Assembly: GCF_016918735.1 (NCBI RefSeq)
Contig: NZ_JAFFPR010000007.1
Location: 1-64,000 of the forward strand
Direction: 5' to 3'
Length of the DNA stretch: 64,000 nt
Origin: Leptospira abararensis
GTDB taxonomy: Bacteria; Spirochaetota; Leptospiria; Leptospirales; Leptospiraceae
Shown here in pieces: positions 18,460 through 27,704 of the stretch; positions within the stretch are counted from its first letter, which is position 1, and each line of letters starts with the position of its first letter. The notes below the pieces were generated by a model, which worked only from the letters and a program-made list of their open reading frames with translations, was not told the DNA's origin and searched no databases. Both the position numbers and the translations under genes were made by a program.

Positions 18460-19686
18460 CTACATCCCCTGGATTTCTTGAGTTAGTTTGTACATAGGCG
18501 TCATAATTGCCGCCATAATGGTAAAAATAATTCCACCCATTACAATGATCATCATTGGTTCTAATGATTGGGTCAAAGATTTTATTGCCGTGTCGACCTC
18601 GGATTCATAGATTTCCGAGAGTTTATTCATCATTTCGGGAACTTTATCGGAGGCTTCCCCGGCACTGAGCATCCCAAGAACCATCTGGGGAAGGACTTGC
18701 GATCCTTGCAGGGAATCAGAAAGTTTCCCCCCTTCTTTGATTTTGATGATAGCACTTTCAATTTCTTCTTTAAAAACGGTGTGCCCCACCACATCAGAAA
18801 CGATATTCAAAGAGACAATGAGCGGAACCCGGTTCATCAGAAGAATGGATAGATTTCTTGCAAAATTGGAAACTAAAATTTTACGAAGTAAGGTTCCAAT
18901 CACAGGCAATCGCAAAAGGAATTTATCCCAAGTTTTTTTCCCTTCCCCAGAACTTTTCCATTTCATAAATCCGAGAAGTCCACCAGCAATCGCACCTAAA
19001 ATAAAAAACCAATAGTTAGTAAGAACATAAGACAAAAATATGACTCCACGAGTGAGGAGCGGAAGTTTGGCATCAAAGGAAGCAAACAGCTGTTCAATTT
19101 GAGGAATGACCACAACTAGTAAAAAAATCGAAACACCTAGGGAAAGTAAACCCATAATCATGGGATAAATCATTGCCACTTGGACTTTTGATTTTAATTC
19201 AGAGGATTTTTCTTCCAACTCCGCTAGCCGGTGCAAGGTGTTTTCATAATTCCCTGTAGATTCGCCCACAGAAATCAAACTAGGATACTGGTCAGGGAAA
19301 ACAGTTTTGTGTTTTTTCATGGACTCAGAAAGGCTCATTCCTTCTGTGATATCCGCTCGCATCTCAATCAAAACTTTTTTAAAATATATATTTTCCACTT
19401 GGTCAATAATGGAAAGTAGACATTTATCTAACGGAATTCCCGCACCAATGAGGGTTCCCAACTGTTTACAAAAAAGTCCCACATCCTTTCTAGGGATTCT
19501 GTATAATAATTTAGATAAAAATGGAAAAAGTTCTCTTTCCTCTTTTTCACGGTCTTCCTGTATGGAACGAACGTAAAGCCCCTTCGCCTTAAGTTTGTTA
19601 CGCGCCGCCTGCAGATTGGGCGCATCGATGATGTTTTTTTCTTCTTTGCCTTTTCTGTTGAACGCAACGTAAGTAAAAAGTGGCAT
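18460..19686 (-). CDS. gspF: Type II secretion inner-membrane platform protein F
   Basis: A 408-residue polytopic protein of the GspF/PilC family with two repeats of the T2SSF domain (about 65-190 and 270-390) and three transmembrane helices: LLSLGVSIFLLVVVIP, YWFFILGAIAGGLLGF and IIVMGGIIFTIMAAIM. The N-terminal MPLFTYVAFNRKGKE is a hallmark of the family. It transmits movement of the GspE ATPase to pseudopilin assembly. Length and motifs are standard. Confidence 0.95.
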   Translation of the reverse strand: MPLFTYVAFNRKGKEEKNIIDAPNLQAARNKLKAKGLYVRSIQEDREKEERELFPFLSKLLYRIPRKDVGLFCKQLGTLIGAGIPLDKCLLSIIDQVENIYFKKVLIEMRADITEGMSLSESMKKHKTVFPDQYPSLISVGESTGNYENTLHRLAELEEKSSELKSKVQVAMIYPMIMGLLSLGVSIFLLVVVIPQIEQLFASFDAKLPLLTRGVIFLSYVLTNYWFFILGAIAGGLLGFMKWKSSGEGKKTWDKFLLRLPVIGTLLRKILVSNFARNLSILLMNRVPLIVSLNIVSDVVGHTVFKEEIESAIIKIKEGGKLSDSLQGSQVLPQMVLGMLSAGEASDKVPEMMNKLSEIYESEVDTAIKSLTQSLEPMMIIVMGGIIFTIMAAIMTPMYKLTQEIQGM

Positions 19687-19691
19687 AAAAT

Positions 19692-21368
19692 TTAAGATAC
19701 CCGAAGGACTTCTTCTGGAGTGGTCACACCTTCAATCACTTTGAATTTACCATACTCCTGGAGTGTGGAGAGACCATTTTTAATCGCAAGTTCTTTGATC
19801 CGATTGGAATCAGCACCTTGCAAAATTGCCCTTTTGATTTCGTCATTCATTATGAGAAGTTCATACAAACCAGTTCGTCCCTTGTATCCTGAGTTTAGAC
19901 AGGATACACAACCTTTTCCACGATAGAGAACCCCGTTTTTTAACTCTTTTCTGGATATCCCAAGGCCAGCCAAATCTTTGTCTGTTGGTTTATAACTTGT
20001 TTTGCAATCTTTACAAATGACCCGGACAAGTCTTTGGGCCATAAACCCAAGGACCGAACTTGTAATTAAATAAGGTTCAATTCCCATATCTACAAGTCGT
20101 GTGACAGCAGCGGAGGCATCATTGGTATGCAGAGTGGAAAAAACTAAGTGACCGGTAAGGGATGCTTGGATGGCAATCCTTGCTGTTTCCTCATCTCGGA
20201 TCTCCCCTACCATCACCACATCCGGATCTTGGCGAAGGATAGAACGTAGCCCTGCAGCAAAGGTTAGTCCAATTTTATCATTCATCTGCATTTGAGAAAT
20301 TCCATCCATTTGGTATTCCACCGGATCTTCGCAAGTGATGATGTTTCTCTCTTCTGTATTGATCTCAGAAAGTGCAGAATAAAGGGTTGTCGATTTACCA
20401 GAACCCGTTGGCCCTGTAACTAATATAATTCCATAAGGTTTGTAGATGAGTTCTTTAAAATCTTTTAAGATTTCCTTATTAAAACCCATCGTATCGATCG
20501 AATACTTTTGATCGGTTTTATTCAAAATACGCATTACAATTCGTTCCCCAAATTGACAAGGAATGATGGAAACCCGAACATCAACATCTTTCCCAGCTAA
20601 CCTAAGTTTAATCCTTCCATCTTGAGGCAACCGGTTTTCTGCAATATTCAAATTGGACATGATTTTGATACGGGTCGAGATTCCCGCCAAATAAGACTTA
20701 GGTGGATTTAAAACCTTTTGTAAAACTCCATCCACACGGTAACGAACAACAACTGATTTTTCAAAAGGTTCCACGTGAATATCCGAAGCTCTTTCCGAAA
20801 CCGCTTGGGATAAAATAACATTCACCATCTTGATGATAGGAGCTTCGTTAGAAAGATCTAAGGCATCCGATTCAAAAGCATCAGAAAGATCACCAAAACT
20901 TCCATCCATCTCATCCATCATCTCTTTGGCTTCGGCAGTGGTTTTGTCGAACTGAGAGTGGACAATCCTCATGATTTCGTTTTCTGTAGCGAGAACGAAT
21001 TGGATTTCGTATCCTTTTAAGAAGGAACGCATATCATCCATGGGATGAAGGTCTGTCGGGTCAGACGTGGCAACGATTACTTTTTTGCCTTTCACAGAAA
21101 CAGGAACAATTTTGGAACGTTGGACGAGTTTTAAAGGAATTTTCCCAAATACTTCTTCATTTGCAACAAACTCAAGTTTGTCGATAAAATCCATACGATG
21201 GAGTTTTGATAGGGCTTTTAGAATGTCAGTTTCAGAAGCGAGACCTTTTTTCTGAATGATATGAGTGATCGGAAGATTGGTTTTTTCCTGTTGTTTGGAA
21301 ATATCCTCGAGATCCTTAAGAGTCAGGATCCCGTCTTCTAATAAAATTTGACCTAAACTCTTTCTCAT
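19692..21368 (-). CDS. gspE: Type II secretion ATPase E
   Basis: A 558-residue cytoplasmic ATPase that powers pseudopilus assembly. The N-terminal MshEN/T2SSE-N domain begins [12 protein letters not shown], followed by [11 protein letters not shown] and the Walker A motif GPTGSGKST at 319-327, Asp and His boxes, and Walker B ([12 protein letters not shown]). A zinc-binding tetracysteine (CKDC and CVSC) sits near the C-terminus, typical of GspE. The ATG overlaps the gspD stop by four bases. Confidence 0.96.
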   Translation of the reverse strand: MRKSLGQILLEDGILTLKDLEDISKQQEKTNLPITHIIQKKGLASETDILKALSKLHRMDFIDKLEFVANEEVFGKIPLKLVQRSKIVPVSVKGKKVIVATSDPTDLHPMDDMRSFLKGYEIQFVLATENEIMRIVHSQFDKTTAEAKEMMDEMDGSFGDLSDAFESDALDLSNEAPIIKMVNVILSQAVSERASDIHVEPFEKSVVVRYRVDGVLQKVLNPPKSYLAGISTRIKIMSNLNIAENRLPQDGRIKLRLAGKDVDVRVSIIPCQFGERIVMRILNKTDQKYSIDTMGFNKEILKDFKELIYKPYGIILVTGPTGSGKSTTLYSALSEINTEERNIITCEDPVEYQMDGISQMQMNDKIGLTFAAGLRSILRQDPDVVMVGEIRDEETARIAIQASLTGHLVFSTLHTNDASAAVTRLVDMGIEPYLITSSVLGFMAQRLVRVICKDCKTSYKPTDKDLAGLGISRKELKNGVLYRGKGCVSCLNSGYKGRTGLYELLIMNDEIKRAILQGADSNRIKELAIKNGLSTLQEYGKFKVIEGVTTPEEVLRVS

Positions 21369-23128
21369 CGCAGTTTCTTTTCTCGTTCGTCGACCATCCT
21401 TTCTTGTTCATTTTTCTTCTGGATGGTCATACGATCCGATTTGTCTCGGTCGTCTAGAATGTGCGGTGTTAAAAACACCATCAAATTAGTTTTACGATTT
21501 TGATTGGTAGTCCTGCGGAATAGTGTCCCAAGAAGTGGAATCTCCCCTAAAATCGGGATCTTTTGTACTTTCTTTTGTTTGTCATTAGAGAGAAGTCCTC
21601 CAATGACAATCGTTTGGATATTGTCCACAACGATGGTTGTTTTGATATCCCGTTTGTTAAACGTTGGGTTTCCCCCCGTTGCTTCCGAAGAAATTCCAGC
21701 TACGTTTTTAATTTCTTGGTAAAGATCGAGAGTAATACGATTGTTTTTATTGATATGAGGAGTGAACTTTAATTTAATCCCTGTTGGTCGGTATTCGAAG
21801 TTGGCAACAGTAACCGCGTTGTCCCCACCAAGACCGGCGTTACGGTTTTGGGTCCTGACCGGAACATCTTGCCCCACATTGATTTCCGCTTCTTGGTTGT
21901 CCAAGGTCAGAATCTGAGGAGCAGACAATACATTGAAATTTTCATTTGTTGAATTCGCATTCAAAATACCAATGATTTGTTGTCCCCCACGGCGAATGAA
22001 ACCAAGGGAAAAACCAGATAGAGTGTTTACGTTTGTAGGTCTTCCATTTTTATCAATCACTCCCCCTTGGGCAGCAAGACCTGTGTTAAACTGTCCATAA
22101 GCTAATTCTTGATAACGCCAATCGATACCAAAGTCATTTAGGTCAGTAGAACTAAGTTCCACGATAAGAACTTCGAGTAACACCTGTTTTCTTGGGGTGT
22201 CTAAGATCTTGATGATTTTTTTAATTTCTTCCCATTCTTGGGGAGTTGCTGTCACAATGAGTGAATTCGACTCTTTGTGAGCTACGGCTTTGATTTTATC
22301 TTGTTTGCCAGGAACCTTTGTTTGTTGAGCGGCCACCGGTTGTGGTGGCTGTGCTGGTTTGCCATCAGCACCCGGTTCACCAGGAGGACCTTGAGTGGGA
22401 GCTACAGGTGCATCCGGCATATCTAATTTCACTAAAATGGCAGCCAATTTTTCCGCTTCATTGTATTCTAAAGTGTAGATATGAATATCTCCCGCAGAGG
22501 AGATGGAACCGGGACCATCAGCACGAACATCCAAGTTATCAACTAACTTAAGTAATTTGTTGATGTCCGATGTGGATCCAGAAAAAATCAAAGTGTTTTG
22601 GTTTTTTGGAATAATGATGTCTGTATCGGGAGATGTGACTCGTTTAAGGATGGGTTCTAGTTCCACCGCATTCGAAAATTCTAAAGGAACAATTTGAGTG
22701 ATGGTTTTATTTAAAGCTACATCTGATTCCGATACAGGGTCCTTTCCAATCCGAACGATCGGGGACTTGGCTAGAGCATCTTTGATCTTTACTACTTTGA
22801 TGAGATCATTTTCTTCAATGAGGCCAAACCCTTGTGTCTCTAAAACGGATTTCATAAATCCGTAAGCGTCTTCAATTTTCACTCGTTTTTGTGAAATGAT
22901 AGTGATCTTCTTTCCTTTCACAGAATCATCAATAAGTATGTTTCGTTTGATGATGGCACTCATTCCCATTAGGAAATCTTTGAGTTCTGTGTCCCTCCAA
23001 TCTGCCGTAAAACTGGCAGGTTCTGGGGAGGATTTTGTCTTTGGTTTTCCTTTCTCTTGGGAAAAACTCGGAGTGACAATTAGATAAAGGCAAATACTAA
23101 GTACAACTAAAGGAAGACGATTTCTCAT
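21365..23128 (-). CDS. gspD: Type II secretion outer-membrane secretin D
   Basis: The secretin that forms the multimeric outer-membrane pore. The ATG at 23128 gives a signal peptide ([23 protein letters not shown]); an upstream in-frame ATG at 23152 lies inside gspC. N-domains contain the NTLIFSGS and [17 protein letters not shown] ring-building motifs. A Pro/Gly-rich insert lies near 240-270. The C-terminal secretin domain carries [10 protein letters not shown] and VIGGLLSN. Some 587 residues is normal. One base separates it from gspC. No pilotin gene is obvious. Confidence 0.95.
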   Translation of the reverse strand: MRNRLPLVVLSICLYLIVTPSFSQEKGKPKTKSSPEPASFTADWRDTELKDFLMGMSAIIKRNILIDDSVKGKKITIISQKRVKIEDAYGFMKSVLETQGFGLIEENDLIKVVKIKDALAKSPIVRIGKDPVSESDVALNKTITQIVPLEFSNAVELEPILKRVTSPDTDIIIPKNQNTLIFSGSTSDINKLLKLVDNLDVRADGPGSISSAGDIHIYTLEYNEAEKLAAILVKLDMPDAPVAPTQGPPGEPGADGKPAQPPQPVAAQQTKVPGKQDKIKAVAHKESNSLIVTATPQEWEEIKKIIKILDTPRKQVLLEVLIVELSSTDLNDFGIDWRYQELAYGQFNTGLAAQGGVIDKNGRPTNVNTLSGFSLGFIRRGGQQIIGILNANSTNENFNVLSAPQILTLDNQEAEINVGQDVPVRTQNRNAGLGGDNAVTVANFEYRPTGIKLKFTPHINKNNRITLDLYQEIKNVAGISSEATGGNPTFNKRDIKTTIVVDNIQTIVIGGLLSNDKQKKVQKIPILGEIPLLGTLFRRTTNQNRKTNLMVFLTPHILDDRDKSDRMTIQKKNEQERMVDEREKKLR

Positions 23129-23129
23129 T

Positions 23130-24041
23130 TTAATTCCGAATGATAAATTCATATGTGATTATTTTGCCTTGTCTCTCTAAATCCACTGTAATTTTCGGAG
23201 CTTGTTTGATCGAACCCCAAATTTCCAACATTTTCTCTGTTTCGTTGAGTGGCATTCCATTGACTCGTTTGATAATATCCCCACCGCGTGCACCGAGGGA
23301 ATAAAACACATGGTCTTTTGCCACCTGATAGATCTTGTAACCCTCGATCTTTCCGTCTACCAAATGAGGGCCAAACCTCGCATTTTTATAGATAGTGTTC
23401 GGGTCTTTCAGTTTGCGATTCACATCCTCACGGGAAAGAACTTTTTGCACTGTCTGGCTGGAAGGCCCTAAATTGGATACTGCAGCCGCGTCTTTCGGAC
23501 GAATTCTTTCTTTGGCCTGTGCAGGGGTTTCGCCAATATTCACCCTAAGACTAAGCCCCCCTTTCTTTAATACCACATAGTGTTGTTCGATGGTCTGGAC
23601 TTTATAGCCACCTACCATCTCACCAGTTCCATACTCTTCAGAATCATTATTTTGTTTTTCTCGGACTGTCACCCGAGCAAAGGACCAATGTCCGGAAAGG
23701 GTTCCCGTAATCAACATTTGGTCGTCGTCCCCATTGTCCTGAGCGATTTCTGGATCTAGAGGCGATCCATCTGCCCCTCGTTTGGTGGCATCATTGGGAT
23801 CAAATACCTGGCCACGAATGAGATTGCCCGTAACTATATCTTCGTACGTACTCACCGCCAAAATCACTTCTTGGCGCATTTGTTTGGGTCGGGCGCCTGC
23901 TACGCTAATCCCAGTTTCTGTAGAAAACAAAAGTAAGAGGACCAGTTTCAGCAAATAAGCAAGAGAAAAGGAAAAAAGTAAAACTGCCGGAATCAATGTC
24001 AAAAATTGACTCGACTGGATTCTTTGAAGGATTGAATTCAT
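23130..24041 (-). CDS. gspC: Type II secretion protein C with PDZ domain
   Basis: Links the inner-membrane platform to the secretin. One transmembrane helix (about 12-36) is followed by the homology region and a C-terminal PDZ domain with the ligand-binding [17 protein letters not shown] segment. At about 303 residues it is usual for PDZ-containing GspC. The ATG at 24041 follows GGGGAGC very closely; a GTG at 24050 is another option. A perfect hairpin (24052-24072) sits directly upstream. Confidence 0.87.
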   Translation of the reverse strand: MNSILQRIQSSQFLTLIPAVLLFSFSLAYLLKLVLLLLFSTETGISVAGARPKQMRQEVILAVSTYEDIVTGNLIRGQVFDPNDATKRGADGSPLDPEIAQDNGDDDQMLITGTLSGHWSFARVTVREKQNNDSEEYGTGEMVGGYKVQTIEQHYVVLKKGGLSLRVNIGETPAQAKERIRPKDAAAVSNLGPSSQTVQKVLSREDVNRKLKDPNTIYKNARFGPHLVDGKIEGYKIYQVAKDHVFYSLGARGGDIIKRVNGMPLNETEKMLEIWGSIKQAPKITVDLERQGKIITYEFIIRN

Positions 24042-24051
24042 GCTCCCCACA

Positions 24052-24072
24052 AATCGGAGAAAGGCTCCGATT
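24052..24072 (-). terminator. Perfect hairpin between M23 peptidase gene and gspC
   Basis: Eight-bp perfect stem AATCGGAG / CTCCGATT with a five-base loop. It overlaps the stop codon of the upstream peptidase gene and ends about ten bases before the gspC start. On the minus strand only TTTGT follows, so a full intrinsic terminator is doubtful. It may attenuate transcription into, or limit translation of, the secretion operon. Confidence 0.5.
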
Positions 24073-24991
24073 ACATTCCGGCTACTTCAGATTTAGGGAG
24101 TCGTGTGACTTGTTTTTCCGTGATACTTAACGCCGATTCGGGGTTCATGATCTTCCCGTTTCGAAACACTTCAAAATGCAGATGTGCCCCTGTTGCCGTT
24201 CCTGTCCTTCCGACAAGAGCAACCACACGACCCATCTTCACCGTTTCCCCAACCTCAACTAAAATCTGGGAACAATGGGCGTAAACTGTTTTATAACCAT
24301 TTTTGTGCTGGATAGTGACTGAATTTCCGTACCCACCGTTGCGACCAGTAAAAACCACTTCTCCATCAGCAGCAGAAAGCACTGGAGCTCCCACCTTAGC
24401 GGCAAGATCAAGGCCGGTGTGATACACGCGGTTGTATTTATTGAACGGATCGACTCTCCTTCCATACCGAGAAGTCACTCGGCTTTGCGGAACGGGCATA
24501 ATAAAGATTTTTTTTAAGACCACTCGAGAAGAAGAAGCATTCTTCACTTGCACAGGAACTTCTAAAACCTGACCAATCTTAAGTTGGTCACTGGTGAGTC
24601 CGTTATGTTTTTTTAGTTTAGCAAGTTCGATAGAAAAGGACCGGGCAATCTTTGAGAGATTGTCCTTCTTTTGGACTGCATATTTTTTTAAGATGATGCC
24701 AGACTCGTGAACGACTGTATTACTCACAACAGGAGATACATCAATGTATTTGGGTAAATCAAGAGAAGCGAGTTCTACTTCTTCCTCTTCCCCCGAGGCA
24801 TTGACACCAACCGAAAAGAGTTTATGAACTTCGGCTTCTTGTGATTGTGAGCCAAATAGGCGAAACATTGCAGATTCACTACCGGGAATTGTCTCATTGA
24901 TTTCGGAATGTATTTTTTGAAATGGATTGGCTATGACTTGAGTTCCAGAAAGAACCAAAAGGGAAATGATTGCCAACCGAAGAACCTTCAC
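24071..24991 (-). CDS. LysM-M23 metallopeptidase family protein
   Basis: Exported peptidoglycan-binding protein or hydrolase. I start at the GTG at 24991, which gives VKVLRLAIISLLVLSGTQVIA as a clean signal peptide; the open frame extends to a TTG at 25069. A LysM domain (YAVQKKDNLSKIARSF to LKIGQVLEVPV) is followed by an M23 LytM domain with zinc ligands in HTGLDLA and HLHFEVF and the SRYGRRVDPFN motif, so catalytic residues are present. It lies directly before gspC in the same direction, so a role in opening peptidoglycan for secretin assembly is possible but unproven. Confidence 0.87.
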   Translation of the reverse strand: MKVLRLAIISLLVLSGTQVIANPFQKIHSEINETIPGSESAMFRLFGSQSQEAEVHKLFSVGVNASGEEEEVELASLDLPKYIDVSPVVSNTVVHESGIILKKYAVQKKDNLSKIARSFSIELAKLKKHNGLTSDQLKIGQVLEVPVQVKNASSSRVVLKKIFIMPVPQSRVTSRYGRRVDPFNKYNRVYHTGLDLAAKVGAPVLSAADGEVVFTGRNGGYGNSVTIQHKNGYKTVYAHCSQILVEVGETVKMGRVVALVGRTGTATGAHLHFEVFRNGKIMNPESALSITEKQVTRLPKSEVAGM

Positions 24992-25078
24992 CCTTTCAAT
25001 ATCGGGACTTGGGGGCAAGAATCTTGAACACGAAACAAAGAAAGAATCAAAACGAACCAATTGCGACAACCCTAACCA

Positions 25079-25504
25079 TTATTTCTTTTTTTTGACACTG
25101 GGTTCAACTAGAGTGAATTTTTTACCAACCCACTCGTCGACATCTTCCAAGTCATACTGCTTTTTCTTCACATCATCATTGATGATGTAGGCTGCCAATT
25201 TTCCCACAGAAGACTCTCTAGACTCTGCAATGGGATAAACCTTCAATTTCAAAAGAGAAGGAGTGGATTCGATATAGATCTTAACAAGAGTTCCTTTTTT
25301 CCAAACTTCGGTTTGGGAAAATTTGATCTCTTCTTGTAAGGCATACGTCTTTCCATCATAGTATTCATTGATTTCCCTTAATCTTTCTTTTTTGATCAAC
25401 CGTTGGGAACAATGACTGAACGCAAGGAGAAGAACGAGGGGAATTACACGAATGATACTACAATCCAAAGTAAACTCTGAGGAAAAGTCACCATGATGCC
25501 TCAT
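25079..25504 (-). CDS. Hypothetical lipoprotein upstream of the secretion genes
   Basis: A 141-residue predicted lipoprotein. The hydrophobic stretch RVIPLVLLLAFSHC ends in an acceptable lipobox, though the region before it is long; a TTG start about 11 codons downstream would shorten it. The mature region is small, charged and Lys-rich at the end (KKKK). No family recognised. It is nine to ninety bases upstream of the M23 gene depending on that gene's start, and probably co-transcribed. A T2SS-linked lipoprotein could act as pilotin, but no pilotin signature is visible. Confidence 0.65.
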   Translation of the reverse strand: MRHHGDFSSEFTLDCSIIRVIPLVLLLAFSHCSQRLIKKERLREINEYYDGKTYALQEEIKFSQTEVWKKGTLVKIYIESTPSLLKLKVYPIAESRESSVGKLAAYIINDDVKKKQYDLEDVDEWVGKKFTLVEPSVKKKK

Positions 25505-25564
25505 TTATGAAAAGTCTTTTTTATTTTTTGGCCCAAAAGAGAGGATTGATGACCCTATCCACAT

Positions 25565-27010
25565 GTGATCCCCAAACGAGCAGAAGTCAGAAGCCTGTTA
25601 TACGAATGGAATGGAACCAAAGAAATCCAAGTGGAAGTAGGAATCAGAAGAGGACTCCCCCAATTCCAAATTTTAGGTTCAGCAACTCTATCCACAAAGG
25701 AGTCAAGAGACCGCATCCGTTTGGCTCTGGAGGCTTCTGGTTATCAATTCCCACTAGAAACCATCATCATCAACTTAAAACCCGCTCATATCCCTAAACG
25801 GATGGTCTGTTTGGATTTAGCGATTGCTGTGGGAATCTTAATAGCAACGGACCAAATCCAAATTCCCAAAGCTCAGATACTCTTTCTAGGAGGGATTGGA
25901 TTGGATGGGTCAGTTCTTGGGGGTCAGGAGCTTTTGCCTTACCTTTGGCAAAACCGAGAGTCTACGGAGGTTTTCCTTTGTCTTCCCAAGACCATGCAGA
26001 AAGAAAACCTACCAGTGGGCCAGTATTACTTTCTCGACCACCTGGAAGGTCTTCGGAATCTTAAAAATACTTCACCAGATACCCGAGAAGCCCTCACTCC
26101 TCCTCCTGATTCCCTAACTTGGGACCAGGTATTTCTTGACCCCTACCAAATGAAGACCTTCCAGGGACTCTTATATTCACTACTTGGCAAACACCATAGT
26201 TTATTATTAGGAAGTCCAGGTTCGGGAAAGACAATGCTTCATAGAATGTTGGAATCCTTACTCCCTCCCAAAGAATCAAGAGATCCGAACGACCAAGGAA
26301 TATGGACTTGGGGTGGAGAATTCGAAATCCCTACCAACAAACGCCCTTTTCGTTCCCCCCACCACTCAGCGACAGAAGTAGGACTTGTGGGTGGAGGTCT
26401 TCCCTTCCAACCAGGTGAAATTTCCAAAGCCTATGGAGGAATTCTCTATTTGGATGAAGCATTAGAATTTAAGGATCGCATTTTGGAAAGTTTAAGGATG
26501 CCCATGGAAGATTCGTATTTAGAAATTGTTCGGATGAATGAAAAAACAAAACTAAAAACTGACTTCACTTTAATGTTATCTGCAAACCCCTGCCCTTGCG
26601 GGAACTATCACAGCAAACAAATTTGCCATTGTTCCTTACAAAAGATTCGGTTGTATTTACAGAAAATTAGTGGTGCGTTTTTAGATAGGATCACCATCTT
26701 TCAAACGTTATTCGAAATATCGAATGAAAGATGTATCAAATTAGAAGAATCTAGGATGAAAAAAATTCTTTGGGAACGGTTTGCTTTTCGAAACACAAGA
26801 ACCGTTCCAGAGGATGAAGAGAAGAAAATTCAGAAAATTTTAGACACAGAATCTCAAACCAAACAATTATCCTTGCGAAAGAAAAAACAAATTATCTCTC
26901 TTACAAGAACCATTGCCGATTGGGATCTTTCCTCCCGAACAAAGGAAGTACACATCTGGGAGGCAGTGGAGTATTCTATCGGTTACCAGTGGATTTATAG
27001 CCTAGGGTAA
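25565..27010 (+). CDS. comM: ComM/YifB-family Mg-chelatase-like AAA+ protein
   Basis: A 481-residue AAA+ helicase-like protein; ComM promotes branch migration during natural transformation in other bacteria. The N-terminal fold-of-ribosomal-S5 domain is followed by the Mg-chelatase AAA+ core with Walker A GSPGSGKT (216-223), Walker B GGILYLDEALEF, HHSATEVGLVGGG, and the conserved Cys-rich NPCPCGNY/CHC loop. The start is GTG at 25565; an in-frame stop lies 15 bases upstream, so it cannot be much longer. Single plus-strand gene, convergent with the next gene with no gap. Confidence 0.92.
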   Translation: MIPKRAEVRSLLYEWNGTKEIQVEVGIRRGLPQFQILGSATLSTKESRDRIRLALEASGYQFPLETIIINLKPAHIPKRMVCLDLAIAVGILIATDQIQIPKAQILFLGGIGLDGSVLGGQELLPYLWQNRESTEVFLCLPKTMQKENLPVGQYYFLDHLEGLRNLKNTSPDTREALTPPPDSLTWDQVFLDPYQMKTFQGLLYSLLGKHHSLLLGSPGSGKTMLHRMLESLLPPKESRDPNDQGIWTWGGEFEIPTNKRPFRSPHHSATEVGLVGGGLPFQPGEISKAYGGILYLDEALEFKDRILESLRMPMEDSYLEIVRMNEKTKLKTDFTLMLSANPCPCGNYHSKQICHCSLQKIRLYLQKISGAFLDRITIFQTLFEISNERCIKLEESRMKKILWERFAFRNTRTVPEDEEKKIQKILDTESQTKQLSLRKKKQIISLTRTIADWDLSSRTKEVHIWEAVEYSIGYQWIYSLG

Positions 27011-27211
27011 TTACTTTGAAATAAAATGTGAGATTTCCATCGCAATTTTATTGATCGCATAATCCATATAAGCTGGATCATCTATCTTTTTTTTGTAATT
27101 CTCAAATTTCTTCTGAATGGTAGAAGCCATCCCCCGTTTCCGGAGTAATACTGGATCTGGACCAAATTCGTCGGTTTCTGCCAAATTTCCAAAAATACTA
27201 AATTGTTTCAT
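27011..27211 (-). CDS. Hypothetical small protein (66 aa)
   Basis: Start at the ATG at 27211, preceded by AAGGAAG at a good distance; the frame continues upstream to 27232. The 66-residue product (MKQFSIFGNLAETDEF to HFISK) has a Lys-rich middle and no signal peptide or membrane segment. I recognise no domain. It ends exactly where comM ends on the other strand, so the two genes converge without spacer. Confidence 0.6.
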   Translation of the reverse strand: MKQFSIFGNLAETDEFGPDPVLLRKRGMASTIQKKFENYKKKIDDPAYMDYAINKIAMEISHFISK

Positions 27212-27314
27212 GCGGTTACTTCCTTGTAACAATCAAACTCTCATCCTTGAGAGCGTTTTCCCTTATGGGATACATCATCAATCGGCCCGGTACAAAATTC
27301 CCTTGATGAAGTAT

Positions 27315-27665
27315 TTAAAAGATTGAAGAATAAAAACGAACTTCCTTTTTTTCAGTGATATGGATCAAATTAAACGAAGGTGTTAGGTGATGGAAAGCGG
27401 GAATTTCCTTAAGTAAATAGTAATATACCTTCCGCATTCTCATACGTTTTGTCTCATGAAAGCATTCCAAAGGATGAAATCCGCTACTTTCGGTCCAGGC
27501 TTTCACTTCTGAACAATGAAGAAAACCGTCCAGAAAACTGATTATGTCTAATTCACCAAAAGCCTTCCGGTAGTTATGAAAAAGAATGATGTGCCCGGCA
27601 GATTCCAAATAAACCTTGGCCAACTCTTCACCGAGGCGACCTCGGTTTATTTTTTCTCGCATCAT
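27315..27665 (-). CDS. UPF0102/YraN-family nuclease-like protein
   Basis: About 117 residues. RLGEELAKVYLESAGHIIL and NYRKAFGELDIISF match YraN/UPF0102, a restriction-endonuclease-like fold with conserved Glu, Asp and the ExK element (SEVKAWT). Function is unsettled; a DNA repair or Holliday-junction role has been proposed. YraN genes often sit beside rnhB-type clusters, as here. The start is one of two adjacent ATG codons (27665 or 27662); the frame extends to a TTG at 27677. A short loop CHETKRMRMRKV differs from typical members. Confidence 0.8.
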   Translation of the reverse strand: MMREKINRGRLGEELAKVYLESAGHIILFHNYRKAFGELDIISFLDGFLHCSEVKAWTESSGFHPLECFHETKRMRMRKVYYYLLKEIPAFHHLTPSFNLIHITEKKEVRFYSSIF

Positions 27666-27704
27666 ATCAGATACCAAACCAAAAGGTTGCTTGACCCAAT
27701 GGCT

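Noticed and set aside
19428..19667. Same-strand frame within gspF
   Set aside because: Lys-rich out-of-frame reading of the well-supported gspF N-terminus.
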